DNA of 64,000 nt from Paludibacteraceae bacterium. GTDB taxonomy: Bacteria; Bacteroidota; Bacteroidia; Bacteroidales; Paludibacteraceae. Positions 7,640 through 16,376 of this stretch are shown here, in pieces. The stretch covers positions 1 to 64,000 of the forward strand of contig JAKSKZ010000001.1 in NCBI GenBank assembly GCA_024401475.1, in the 5' to 3' direction. The position numbers were made by a program, and so were the translations under genes. The notes under the pieces were generated by a model. That model had not been told where the DNA came from. It searched no databases and saw only the letters and a program-made list of their open reading frames with translations. The first letter of the stretch is position 1, and each line of letters starts with the position of its first letter.

Positions 7640-9676
7640 ATGGAATTCAAATTAGTATCGGACTACCAACCGACGGGAGATCAACCGGAAGCCATCAAGG
7701 AACTGGTTGAAGGTGTATGCGCTGGTTATCCAGCCCAAACGCTTTTGGGTGTAACGGGTTCTGGTAAAACTTTCACGATAGCGAACGTTATTAAAGAAAT
7801 CAACAAGCCGACTATCGTATTGAGCCACAACAAGACCTTGGCAGCCCAACTATATAGCGAATTCAAAGGTTTCTTCCCTGACAATGCCGTAGAGTATTTC
7901 GTATCCTACTACGACTATTATCAACCAGAGGCCTATCTGCCCAATACAGACACCTACATTGAAAAGGATTTGGCCATCAATGACGAGATTGAGAAATTGA
8001 GGCTTTCGGCCACCTCTGCCCTTCTTTCGGGAAGGAAAGACGTGGTGGTGGTATCTTCCGTCTCTTGCTTATATGGCATGGGTAATCCTGAAGATTTCCA
8101 CAAGACCATGATTCCGATAAAAAAGGGACAACAGTTGGCCTTGAACGCATTTCTTAGATCATTGGTGGAGAGTTTGTATGTACGCAACGAAATAGATCTC
8201 ACTCATGGTAACTTTCGAGTAAAAGGAGACACGGTTGACGTTTTCCTCGCCTATACAGACTACATCGTACGCGTTAGCTTTTGGGGCGACGAGATTGACG
8301 AAATCGAGACCATCGACCCCATTGACGGCAATAGGATAAGTTCACTGGATGAGATAAACATCTATCCTGCCAATCTCTTCGTAACGACCAAAGAACGAAT
8401 CAACGAAGCCTTGATCCATATAGGCGACGACCTCACAACGCAAGTGGAATATCTGCAATCCATCGGCAAAAACTTGGAGGCCAAACGCTTGTACGAGAGA
8501 GTGAACTACGACATGGAGATGATTCGTGAGTTAGGCCACTGCTCGGGCATCGAGAACTACTCCCGCTATTTCGACGGAAGAGCGGAAGGGACTCGTCCTT
8601 TCTGCTTGCTTGACTTTTTCCCTAAAGACTTCTTGATGGTGATAGACGAGAGCCACGTCACCATTCCTCAAATCAGAGCCATGTATGGTGGTGATTTCTC
8701 CCGCAAGAGGACATTGGTCGATTTCGGATTCAGACTTCCCGCTGCCATAGACAACCGTCCGTTGAAATTTGAGGAGTTCGAGGAGATGACGGGGCAAACC
8801 ATCTATGTGAGTGCCACGCCTGCCGAATATGAATTAGACAAGAGCGAAGGCATCATCGTGGAGCAGGTCATCCGTCCTACTGGATTGTTAGATCCCGTCA
8901 TAGAAGTCCGTCCAAGCCTCAACCAGATTGACGACCTATTGGAAGAGATTCAAGTCCGAGCCGAAAAAGACGAACGTGTTCTGGTCACCACCCTAACCAA
9001 AAGGATGGCAGAGGAATTGCAAATCTATCTTCAAAAAATGGGCGTTAGAAGCAACTACATCCACTCCGACGTGGAGACTTTGGAACGCGTCAAAATCATG
9101 GAGGATTTGCGCAACGGACTATTCGATGTTTTAGTGGGAGTAAACCTACTAAGAGAAGGTTTGGACTTGCCCGAAGTTTCGTTAGTTGCCATTTTGGATG
9201 CCGACAAAGAGGGATTCCTCCGTTCGCATCGTGCCTTGACACAGACTGCTGGTCGTGCGGCAAGAAATCTCAACGGATTGGTTATTATGTATGCCGACAA
9301 GATTACGGAAAGCATGCAGTTGACTATCGACGAAACCAACCGCCGCAGAGAGAAACAAATTGCCTACAATACAGCCAATAACATAACGCCTAAGGCTCTT
9401 AACAAAGCGGTCAAGTCTGCCCTCGGCAAGAACGAAGTTCCCGAAGAGAAAAAGAGTCCCAAACCATTTGGCAAGATTGTCACCGATAAAAATGTTGCTA
9501 TTGCAGCAGAGCCAACCGCCTCATTCACTAGCAAAGAAGATTTGCAAAAAACAATCGATAAGACAAAGCAACTCATGCTCGAAGCGGCTAAGAAGTTGGA
9601 ATTTATCGAGGCAGCCCAATACCGTGACGAATTAGTCAAATTGGAAGAAATGCTAAAAAACATGTCACATGAGTGA
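7640..9676 (+). CDS. uvrB: Excinuclease ABC subunit B
   Basis: UvrB is the damage-verifying helicase-like subunit of nucleotide excision repair; it receives DNA from UvrA and recruits UvrC. The 678-residue protein has the expected length. Walker A is GVTGSGKT (37-44), the beta-hairpin region carries VSYYDYYQPEAYLPNTDTYI, Walker B is MVIDESHVTIPQ, helicase motifs include VYVSATPAEYE-like and LREGLDLPEVSLVAILDADK, and a UVR domain closes the protein (AAKKLEFIEAAQYRDELVKL). Its last 8 nt overlap the next gene. Confidence 0.97.
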   Translation: MEFKLVSDYQPTGDQPEAIKELVEGVCAGYPAQTLLGVTGSGKTFTIANVIKEINKPTIVLSHNKTLAAQLYSEFKGFFPDNAVEYFVSYYDYYQPEAYLPNTDTYIEKDLAINDEIEKLRLSATSALLSGRKDVVVVSSVSCLYGMGNPEDFHKTMIPIKKGQQLALNAFLRSLVESLYVRNEIDLTHGNFRVKGDTVDVFLAYTDYIVRVSFWGDEIDEIETIDPIDGNRISSLDEINIYPANLFVTTKERINEALIHIGDDLTTQVEYLQSIGKNLEAKRLYERVNYDMEMIRELGHCSGIENYSRYFDGRAEGTRPFCLLDFFPKDFLMVIDESHVTIPQIRAMYGGDFSRKRTLVDFGFRLPAAIDNRPLKFEEFEEMTGQTIYVSATPAEYELDKSEGIIVEQVIRPTGLLDPVIEVRPSLNQIDDLLEEIQVRAEKDERVLVTTLTKRMAEELQIYLQKMGVRSNYIHSDVETLERVKIMEDLRNGLFDVLVGVNLLREGLDLPEVSLVAILDADKEGFLRSHRALTQTAGRAARNLNGLVIMYADKITESMQLTIDETNRRREKQIAYNTANNITPKALNKAVKSALGKNEVPEEKKSPKPFGKIVTDKNVAIAAEPTASFTSKEDLQKTIDKTKQLMLEAAKKLEFIEAAQYRDELVKLEEMLKNMSHE

Positions 9677-10046
9677 AAATATGGAAGGGGAAAAACTAAT
9701 TTCAAAAGGAGGAAAAGCATTAATACTTCTATTTGCTCCTCCGCTTCTTGTTATAATCACCCTATATTTATATGACATTATATTTGCTTCTTGGGAAACC
9801 GCAATAAATCCAATAGCTTGTATCCTATTCTTATATATGGCTTTCTTGCCCATTACATTACTTCTTCATGCACTTACGAGTTTTTGTATATATGGGGTGC
9901 TCCAATGGATGGAAAGAATGTATCAAGAAGATGCCGTAAAGAACAAGAGGAAGATAATCGCTGCACCCATCATTTTCTCACTGGCAACGATTCTATTGGA
10001 ACTCTCGATATGGTTTTTGATTACGAAGTACGACATTTATCTTTAA
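9669..10046 (+). CDS. Small membrane protein of unknown function, coupled to uvrB
   Basis: The 125-residue protein has about three hydrophobic segments (ALILLFAPPLLVIITLYLY, CILFLYMAFLPITLLLHAL and FSLATILLELSIWFLI) and a basic loop (KNKRK). The start ATG overlaps the end of uvrB (ATGAGTGA), which suggests translational coupling; a second ATG lies at 9681. I do not recognise the family. Confidence 0.65.
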   Translation: MSENMEGEKLISKGGKALILLFAPPLLVIITLYLYDIIFASWETAINPIACILFLYMAFLPITLLLHALTSFCIYGVLQWMERMYQEDAVKNKRKIIAAPIIFSLATILLELSIWFLITKYDIYL

Positions 10047-10119
10047 AACATTTTCCGATTCGTCACGGTTGACGAGGAAGAGACAAATAAAAATATATAA
10101 CCCGATAATAAACATCACT

Positions 10120-10362
10120 ATGCTCATTGACCCCAAAAGTTTAATTGACACAAAGAAATGTAAACTAATAAAGAAAGGTAAACTAACAAGCCTCAGCAAC
10201 GGATTAGTTTACCATATCTACGAGACTCCAGAAGGTGAAATATGGGGAGAGACGCTTTGCAGCCAGATTCTTCTTTGCAAAACCCGCAAAGAGTATGAGG
10301 AGATGCCGCTGGACAAACTTGAATCGCGCATTTATAGAGCAGAAATGAACGTGGCAAGATAA
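10120..10362 (+). CDS. Hypothetical protein, about 80 residues
   Basis: The sequence begins MLIDPKSLIDTKKCKLIKKG and continues with the ordered-looking HIYETPEGEIWGETLCSQIL and a charged C-terminus (EEMPLDKLESRIYRAEMNVAR). There is no signal peptide or membrane segment, and I do not recognise the family. The ATG at 10120 is preferred over 10069 because the extra 17 residues are basic low-complexity sequence. Confidence 0.5.
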   Translation: MLIDPKSLIDTKKCKLIKKGKLTSLSNGLVYHIYETPEGEIWGETLCSQILLCKTRKEYEEMPLDKLESRIYRAEMNVAR

Positions 10363-10416
10363 ATTTTCATCAAACCACCTTTTTGTGTATTTTAGCACTG
10401 TATTCCCAAAAAAAGC

Positions 10417-11379
10417 ATGAAAGAGGTTACATTTATTCGACAAAATAAAAAAAGATGGTTGGAACAAGAGAAGAAAACTGACCATTTGGATAATTTGTCC
10501 ACTGACGAATTGTCCGACTTGTATGTTAACCTTTCCGCCGACTACGCCTATTCCCAAAATCAATATGGAGACGCACGCATCACTAAGTTTTTAAGCAATT
10601 TGGTGACAAAGACTCACAATTACATTTATAGGAAAAAAAAGTTCAACCTCAGGGCTATCATAAACACTTTCACTAAAGAGATTCCTGAAACGGTAGCCAA
10701 TGCCAAATTTGAGATGCTATTCTCCTTCGGAATATTTATGGTCGCCACGTTGATTGGTGTCATCTTGGCCTTTCAGAGCGAGCAGAACATCATTGATTTC
10801 TTAGGAAAAGATTACGTTGACATGACTTTGGAAAACATTGAAAAAGGCCTTCCAACTGACGTTTACAACCAGGATTCCAGCAATCCAATGTTTTGGCAAA
10901 TCATTGTCAATAACATAAGAGTCTCATTCATAGCCTATGCCTACGGTATTATACCCTTCTTGGGCACCGGTTATATCATGGCCACGAATGGTGTGATGTT
11001 AGGTGAGTTTCAGTCTCTCTTCTTCTTGCATGAAGTTGGTCTTGAATCCATGCTCTCCATTTGGATGCACGGAGCATTTGAGATACCGGCCATCATCATA
11101 GCAGGTGCAGCTGGCATTGCTTTAGGCAAAGGGTGGGTGCTTCCTGGCACTTACAGCAGAATAAACGCCTTCAAAAAAAGCGGAATACGTAGCATCAAGA
11201 TACTTCTTTCCACCACACCCATTTTCATTGTTGCTGCATTTTTCGAATCATATATCACCCGTCACACAGAGTGGAATGACTTTCTCCGTTTAGCCATCAT
11301 CCTTTCGCTATTCGGATTCATCATCTTCTATTACGTCTATATTCCATTCTTCAAATTGGGCAAAAAACAGGACAAATGA
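10417..11379 (+). CDS. SpoIIM-family (DUF95) integral membrane protein
   Basis: The 320-residue protein has a soluble N-terminal third (ENWLEQ-like helix and LSTDELSDLYVNLSADYAYS), then several membrane helices with the family-typical HGAFEIPAIIIAGAAGIALG and NNIRVSFIAYAYGIIPFLGT. The domain is named after Bacillus stage II sporulation protein M, but in Bacteroidota it heads a conserved non-sporulation operon with MoxR and DUF58 genes, as here. Its stop overlaps the next start (ATGA). The RDD-family partner I recall next to it in other genomes is not in this window. Confidence 0.85.
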   Translation: MKEVTFIRQNKKRWLEQEKKTDHLDNLSTDELSDLYVNLSADYAYSQNQYGDARITKFLSNLVTKTHNYIYRKKKFNLRAIINTFTKEIPETVANAKFEMLFSFGIFMVATLIGVILAFQSEQNIIDFLGKDYVDMTLENIEKGLPTDVYNQDSSNPMFWQIIVNNIRVSFIAYAYGIIPFLGTGYIMATNGVMLGEFQSLFFLHEVGLESMLSIWMHGAFEIPAIIIAGAAGIALGKGWVLPGTYSRINAFKKSGIRSIKILLSTTPIFIVAAFFESYITRHTEWNDFLRLAIILSLFGFIIFYYVYIPFFKLGKKQDK

Positions 11380-12032
11380 GATTACTGCAAAAATATATTA
11401 TCCGATTGCTTTTCCTTCTAACGTTGTCGTTCGTCCTTCCACAAGCCTACGGAAAGAGTAACGATAACTCTTACATTGAGAAGAAAGAAGAGTTGAAACG
11501 AGCACATCCTTATTCACTTCCCGTTGAATCAGGGAATGAAAAGGACAAAACAAATTCAGACACCTCAAAAGCAATATTAAATTTACTGAACACCATTCAA
11601 AACACATTTGTCTATTTTATCTTTTTCATTCTCGTAGTAGCTATTTTAGGCTATGCCCTCACCTACTACACTCAATGGAAGCGAAACACGAAAAAGGCTT
11701 TGTATATGGACAATGAGGATATAGACATCAACCAAACTTTCACCAACGAGGAAATAAATAATTTGCTCACCGCAGGGAACTTCAAAGATGCTATCAAGAT
11801 TGTCTATATTCAAACTATTCAATTATTGAACAAAAAAAAGGTCATCCAATGGGCTCCCTACAAAACACCGATCGACTTCTACTACGAAGTGAAAAACAAT
11901 GATATAAAAAAGGATCTCATGAATCTCACAACCATCACATTGGCTGTGAGATATGGAAACACTGTGGCTACGAAAGAAGATTTCGACAAATCCTCCAATA
12001 TTTACGAAAATCTAAAAAAAGAATTGTTATGA
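11376..12032 (+). CDS. DUF4129-like membrane protein of the MoxR operon
   Basis: The 218-residue protein has an N-terminal signal or anchor (IIRLLFLLTLSFVLPQAYG), a spacer, one membrane helix (FVYFIFFILVVAILGYALTY) and a cytosolic C-terminal domain with VIQWAPYKTPIDFYYEV and a terminal AVRYGN motif. That pattern resembles DUF4129 domains found in the same operon in other Bacteroidota. Its ends overlap both neighbours by 4 nt, indicating tight co-translation. Confidence 0.7.
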   Translation: MRLLQKYIIRLLFLLTLSFVLPQAYGKSNDNSYIEKKEELKRAHPYSLPVESGNEKDKTNSDTSKAILNLLNTIQNTFVYFIFFILVVAILGYALTYYTQWKRNTKKALYMDNEDIDINQTFTNEEINNLLTAGNFKDAIKIVYIQTIQLLNKKKVIQWAPYKTPIDFYYEVKNNDIKKDLMNLTTITLAVRYGNTVATKEDFDKSSNIYENLKKELL

Positions 12033-13294
12033 CGACGACTTTCAAAAGAATAACGCTCCGCATAGCAATCGTATTCTCGTTGCTACTTCTCGTTGCATGT
12101 GGAGACAAGGTGAGTTGGGCTGAAATCTTCGATGCAGAAGACGACAATCCCTTCAGTTGTGGAGTTTTAGACAAACTCTGCAAGGAGAAATATGGCAAAA
12201 AATATGACGTTGCCACCGTGGATTGGGATAGCATAGACACCAATATTGGGAATATTATTTTCGTTTCAAGCCATACCCTCTATTCTAAAAATTGGGAAAT
12301 ATTCGAGAAGAGAATGAAGATGGGCTACCACTCCATCATCGCCTACGAATACATCGACATTAATCTCCTTGATGATTATTATTACTATCACTACTCCACC
12401 AATTCTCTATTGGAAGAGATCAAGGAAAATAAAAAACTCGAGATAACCAAAATAAAGAGTGCCAAAGGACAAACATATAATTTTCCGTCCATTTTCTGCA
12501 AAAACAGATTATACCCAGAGTTGATATTAAAGGAGAGGCATCTATACAATTATGAAGTATTGTACAGAGTGAACCATAACGACGAAAGTGGCGATTTTGA
12601 CCCATTGATCGTCCAATTCAAAGATTCTACGAGCTCTGGCAGCATCATTCTTGTAGGGACTCCGCTCCTTTTGACCAACTATAACATGCTATACGAAAAG
12701 AATGATAAAATTGTTCTCAGCCTAATCGACAAGGTCATAAATGATTCTAAAAAGAACAAAAAAAACATTACGCATGTCTATACGAAAAGAAAACACCAAT
12801 ATGAAACAGCTAAAACAATAGGCGAATTGCTTTTAGAAGAATTAGGCGAAAGATTGTTGTGGCTGTTAGTCATCACAGCCTTCACTCTTTTCGTATTCTT
12901 CTATGGGAAAAGAAGGCAACGCATCATTCCCGAAATCACACCGGCAACCAATAGAGCCATAGGTTTCATAGAACAAATCAGTAGTGTATATCACAATAGA
13001 GGAGAATATTCTCTCATCACCAAAAAGAAGATTACCTACTTCTATCATTTCATCAAAGAACGTCTTCACATAGACTTGCAAGACCTATCGCAGGTGGAAA
13101 TCAACGCTTCTAAGATGGCCCAATTCACCGAAATTTCGGAATTTAAGACGTCAATCTTTCTAAAAAAATTGAACGCCTATCACCGATCTAAATCAAACGA
13201 TTTGACGAGAGAGCAAATGATAGAGTGCATCGACATCATCAACACCGTCTATCGTAACCTCAAAACAAAAAAGAACACAAGTAAAAACAGTTAA
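12029..13294 (+). CDS. DUF4350-like lipoprotein/membrane protein of the MoxR operon
   Basis: The 421-residue protein starts with a lipobox-like signal (VFSLLLLVACGD). The periplasmic part (about 25-270) contains GNIIFVSSHTLYS and SIILVGTPLLLTNYNML, which resembles DUF4350. A membrane helix (LLWLLVITAFTLFVFFYGKRR) is followed by a cytosolic helical region of about 130 residues. The order SpoIIM, DUF4129, DUF4350, MoxR, DUF58 supports the call. Its role is unknown; a MoxR-assisted envelope or maturation complex is inferred. Confidence 0.7.
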   Translation: MTTTFKRITLRIAIVFSLLLLVACGDKVSWAEIFDAEDDNPFSCGVLDKLCKEKYGKKYDVATVDWDSIDTNIGNIIFVSSHTLYSKNWEIFEKRMKMGYHSIIAYEYIDINLLDDYYYYHYSTNSLLEEIKENKKLEITKIKSAKGQTYNFPSIFCKNRLYPELILKERHLYNYEVLYRVNHNDESGDFDPLIVQFKDSTSSGSIILVGTPLLLTNYNMLYEKNDKIVLSLIDKVINDSKKNKKNITHVYTKRKHQYETAKTIGELLLEELGERLLWLLVITAFTLFVFFYGKRRQRIIPEITPATNRAIGFIEQISSVYHNRGEYSLITKKKITYFYHFIKERLHIDLQDLSQVEINASKMAQFTEISEFKTSIFLKKLNAYHRSKSNDLTREQMIECIDIINTVYRNLKTKKNTSKNS

Positions 13295-13304
13295 CAATAT
13301 CAAC

Positions 13305-14273
13305 ATGGAGAACAACGAATTCTTTACGGACAACTCATATAGCCCCAAGATTGAAGAGATGAGAAAGACCATCTCTCAAATCATCGCTGGGCAAGAGAAA
13401 ATGATTGATTTGATTCTGACAGCCATCCTCGCTGACGGACACGTCTTAATCGAGGGTGTCCCTGGCATTGCCAAGACACTAACGGCCAGAGTCATCTCCA
13501 AACTCATCAATGCAGATTTCTCGCGCATCCAGTTCACCTCAGACCTCATGCCTTCGGATGTTTTGGGTACGAATGTTTTCAACATGAGCACCAACACGTT
13601 TGATTTCCACAAGGGTCCAGCCTTCGGCGACATCATCTTGGTGGACGAGATCAACCGTGCTCCAGCCAAAACACAATCGGCACTTTTCGAAGTGATGGAG
13701 GAACGACAAGCCACCATCGATGGGACCAAACACGAAATGGGCAACATCTACACCATCATCGCCACCCAAAACCCTATTGAGCAAGAGGGCACCTACCGAT
13801 TGCCAGAAGCTCAGTTAGACCGTTTCCTCTTCAAAATCAACATGGGCTATCCTACTCTTGACGAGGAGATTAGAATCATTTCTTCTCACAACCAAAAGAA
13901 GAACTTCACTAAGTTGGAAGACCTTCCAACCATCATCACTAAAGAGGAATTGATTGAGTTGAGGAATCGTGTTCACAGCATCTTCATTGATGAAAAGATC
14001 ATTCACTACATAGCATCCATCATCCAAGAGAGCCGCACCAACCAATCCATCTACATGGGTGCTTCTCCTCGTGCCTCTATCGCCTTGCTGAATGCGTCAA
14101 AGGCCTTCGCTCTCCTACAAGGAAGAAGTTTTGTTATTCCTGACGACATCAAGATGTTGGCCGTCCCTGTGCTTTGCCACAGACTCATCCTATCTTCGCA
14201 AGCCGAGATGGAAGGCATCCCTGTTGAAAGCATCATCAACGAGATTGTGGAGAACGTAGAAGTTCCTAAATAA
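13305..14273 (+). CDS. MoxR-family AAA+ ATPase
   Basis: The 322-residue protein carries Walker A GVPGIAKT (51-58), Walker B ILVDEINRAPAKTQSALFEV, the sensor region TIIATQNPIEQEGTYRLPEA, an LDRFLF arginine segment and a C-terminal lid with GASPRASIALLNASKAFALL. MoxR ATPases act as chaperones that activate or assemble partner complexes, typically with DUF58/VWA proteins encoded next to them, as here (33 nt downstream). Confidence 0.93.
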   Translation: MENNEFFTDNSYSPKIEEMRKTISQIIAGQEKMIDLILTAILADGHVLIEGVPGIAKTLTARVISKLINADFSRIQFTSDLMPSDVLGTNVFNMSTNTFDFHKGPAFGDIILVDEINRAPAKTQSALFEVMEERQATIDGTKHEMGNIYTIIATQNPIEQEGTYRLPEAQLDRFLFKINMGYPTLDEEIRIISSHNQKKNFTKLEDLPTIITKEELIELRNRVHSIFIDEKIIHYIASIIQESRTNQSIYMGASPRASIALLNASKAFALLQGRSFVIPDDIKMLAVPVLCHRLILSSQAEMEGIPVESIINEIVENVEVPK

Positions 14274-14306
14274 AACTGTAATAGTAAACAAATAACCGAT
14301 AGTAGA

Positions 14307-15620
14307 ATGTTCCTCACCAAAAACACGATTATATCGCTGATGACTATCATCGCTGTGTTTTGTCTCTACAAAGTCTCCAGCTTGTTCGTCATAATAGGAA
14401 TTCTCATGCTCGTCATTTTCGTATTGGCATTCCTTTGGGATATGACAAGCGTGTTTCAAAAAACGGCAGGCTTCGAATGTTCCAGAGAATGTCCGAATTG
14501 GCTTTCCAACGGTGATGAGAACACAATCAAACTCACAATCCAAAACCTTTACGACAAGGCCGTCTCCATCGAAATAATCGACGAAATTCCTCCTGAATTT
14601 CAAAAGAGGGACTTTCTGATAAAGGCTGACTTAAAAAAAGGGGAGACAAAAGATTTCACCTATACCCTAACTCCCAAAAGACGAGGGGAATACGAATTTC
14701 ACGACGTTCACATCTATGTCTTCTCTCGTTTCAAGTTGTTGCAAAGAAGATTCAAATTCGACCTCAAAGGATCGAGCAAGGTCTATCCTTCGTTCGCCAT
14801 CATTCGCAACACGCAACTGCTCTCCGCAGAAAACAAAAGCAGGGAATTAGGCGTGAAAAATGTCCGAAGAGTCGGCCAAAGTTCGGAATTTGAGAACATC
14901 AAGGAGTATGTCAAAGGCGACGATTACCGCACCATCAACTGGAAAGCCAGCGCCCGCAAACACCAACTCATGTGCAACGTCTATGGTGATGAACAATCAC
15001 AACAAATCTACAACATCATCGACAAAGGGAAAGGTATGCAACAGGCATTCAATGGCATGACGCTACTCGACTACTCCATCAACGCTGCGGTTGCCCTCTC
15101 CTATGTGGCTATCTCTCACAACGACAAGGCCGGGCTCATCACTTTCGAGAAGAATGTCTCCACCCACCTTCCTGCCGACAAGAAAAGCCGACAAATCAAC
15201 TTGATTTTAGAGGCTCTCTACAACGAGAAAACCGACTTCAAGTACAGCGACTTCACCACGCTGCACGAATACAGCAAGAAGAAGATCACCAAACGTAGCC
15301 TCTTCATCATCTACACCACGTTCGACAACATGGCTAGTTTGGAACGACAGATGCCTTTCCTAAAATTGATTTCCCAAAGACATACGCTGCTCATTGTATT
15401 CTTCAAAGACAGTGAGTTGGAAAAGATGTGCGAAAAGAAGACCGTAAAGGTCAACGACTATTTCAAACAAACCATTGCAGAAAAATTCATGTTTGAGCAG
15501 ATACTTATCATCAAAAGGCTTCAGCAAAATGGTATCTATGCTCTGCTCACTCGCCCAGAAGACTTAAACGTGAACACAATCAACAAGTATATCGAGTTGA
15601 AGGCCAAAAGAATCATTTAA
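14307..15620 (+). CDS. DUF58-domain membrane protein
   Basis: The 437-residue protein has two N-terminal membrane helices (IISLMTIIAVFCLY and FVIIGILMLVIFVLAFLW), a beta-rich region with YTLTPKRRGEYEF, the DUF58 signature GDDYRTINWKASARKHQLM near 210, and a VWA-like C-terminal part (LLDYSINAAVALSYVAISHNDKAGLITF). DUF58 proteins are the usual partners of MoxR ATPases. It is the last gene of the operon; a hairpin follows at 15646. Confidence 0.88.
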   Translation: MFLTKNTIISLMTIIAVFCLYKVSSLFVIIGILMLVIFVLAFLWDMTSVFQKTAGFECSRECPNWLSNGDENTIKLTIQNLYDKAVSIEIIDEIPPEFQKRDFLIKADLKKGETKDFTYTLTPKRRGEYEFHDVHIYVFSRFKLLQRRFKFDLKGSSKVYPSFAIIRNTQLLSAENKSRELGVKNVRRVGQSSEFENIKEYVKGDDYRTINWKASARKHQLMCNVYGDEQSQQIYNIIDKGKGMQQAFNGMTLLDYSINAAVALSYVAISHNDKAGLITFEKNVSTHLPADKKSRQINLILEALYNEKTDFKYSDFTTLHEYSKKKITKRSLFIIYTTFDNMASLERQMPFLKLISQRHTLLIVFFKDSELEKMCEKKTVKVNDYFKQTIAEKFMFEQILIIKRLQQNGIYALLTRPEDLNVNTINKYIELKAKRII

Positions 15621-15640
15621 AAAGTAGATGTTTACCCAAC

Positions 15641-15674
15641 GCAAAAACGGCTGACACTCAATGTGCCAGCCGTT
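15641..15674. terminator. Bidirectional terminator between the DUF58 gene and the membrane protein gene
   Basis: AACGGCTGACAC and GTGCCAGCCGTT form a 12-bp stem with one mismatch around a 5-nt loop (15646-15674). On the minus strand it is followed directly by TTTTTGCG, a canonical terminator for the gene ending at 15756. On the plus strand only a looser T-rich stretch follows. Confidence 0.75.
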
Positions 15675-15755
15675 GATATTAAGAAACCATTGTTTTTATT
15701 TCATATACAAAGAGGATATCACATAACATAGCTAAAGAACGAAATAAGTCATTCA

Positions 15756-16223
15756 TCAGTTATGACTAAAATGCAACCCATTTTTTAGTAGCTCTAACAA
15801 TAAAGCCCCCGTACAGAACACCTGAAAATAGGTGAAGAAGTTGCAGAAAAGAGCTAGGGAGTGCCAACCTTTAAAGGTGAATCCAGTAAATAAAAGAGTG
15901 ACCCCCAGAGCCAAAACACCTGCAACAATATCGGTTATAGCCATCAAAGGCGCCAAGGGACTGGCAATCGCCATCACGAGGCCAATAGTAATCAAGCCAC
16001 AGATTAACGAAACTATTGCAAAGAAAATGTTACTTACAAAATAACCCGTAATTCCCAAAATTGGAATAGCAGCCAAGACTAACATAATGGGCAACTGTAT
16101 GTAATAATAAGTGCTATAATAAGTACGATAACAAGAACCCAAATATAAAAGTACCAATATGGCAATTATGATCATTGCTGGTATTACCCAAAGAGGAGAT
16201 ATAAAACTCATATTCTTAAACAT
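15756..16223 (-). CDS. Multi-pass membrane protein of unknown function
   Basis: The 155-residue protein is almost entirely hydrophobic, with about four to five membrane helices (WVIPAMIIIAILVLLYLG, LPIMLVLAAIPILGITGYFV, IVSLICGLITIGLVMAI, VAGVLALGVTLLFTGFTF and a Phe-rich last helix). I see no motif I recognise. It is a single gene with its own TAnnTTTG box at 16285 and a strong terminator. Confidence 0.65.
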   Translation of the reverse strand: MFKNMSFISPLWVIPAMIIIAILVLLYLGSCYRTYYSTYYYIQLPIMLVLAAIPILGITGYFVSNIFFAIVSLICGLITIGLVMAIASPLAPLMAITDIVAGVLALGVTLLFTGFTFKGWHSLALFCNFFTYFQVFCTGALLLELLKNGLHFSHN

Positions 16224-16284
16224 TTTGTTGGGTGTTATGATGTAAAAAAATTAGTTAGGTACAACGTATAATTAATCATATATA

Positions 16285-16292
16285 CAAAAGTA
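16285..16292 (-). promoter_or_regulatory. -7 box for the membrane protein gene
   Basis: CAAAAGTA reads TACTTTTG on the minus strand, a TAnnTTTG match 62 nt upstream of the ATG. It is the same octamer as in front of relA. Confidence 0.5.
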
Positions 16293-16348
16293 AATAAATA
16301 ATGCAGACTTTTTATATTTCTTTGTATTTTTTCTATTATGTTTTTAAA

Positions 16349-16356
16349 TATATTTG
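16349..16356 (+). promoter_or_regulatory. -7 box for the alpha-2-macroglobulin-like gene
   Basis: TATATTTG is an exact TAnnTTTG match. It lies downstream of the possible ATG at 16338, so a transcript from here could only start translation at 16377; this decides the start codon. Confidence 0.55.
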
Positions 16357-16376
16357 TCAAAAACAAATTCATTACC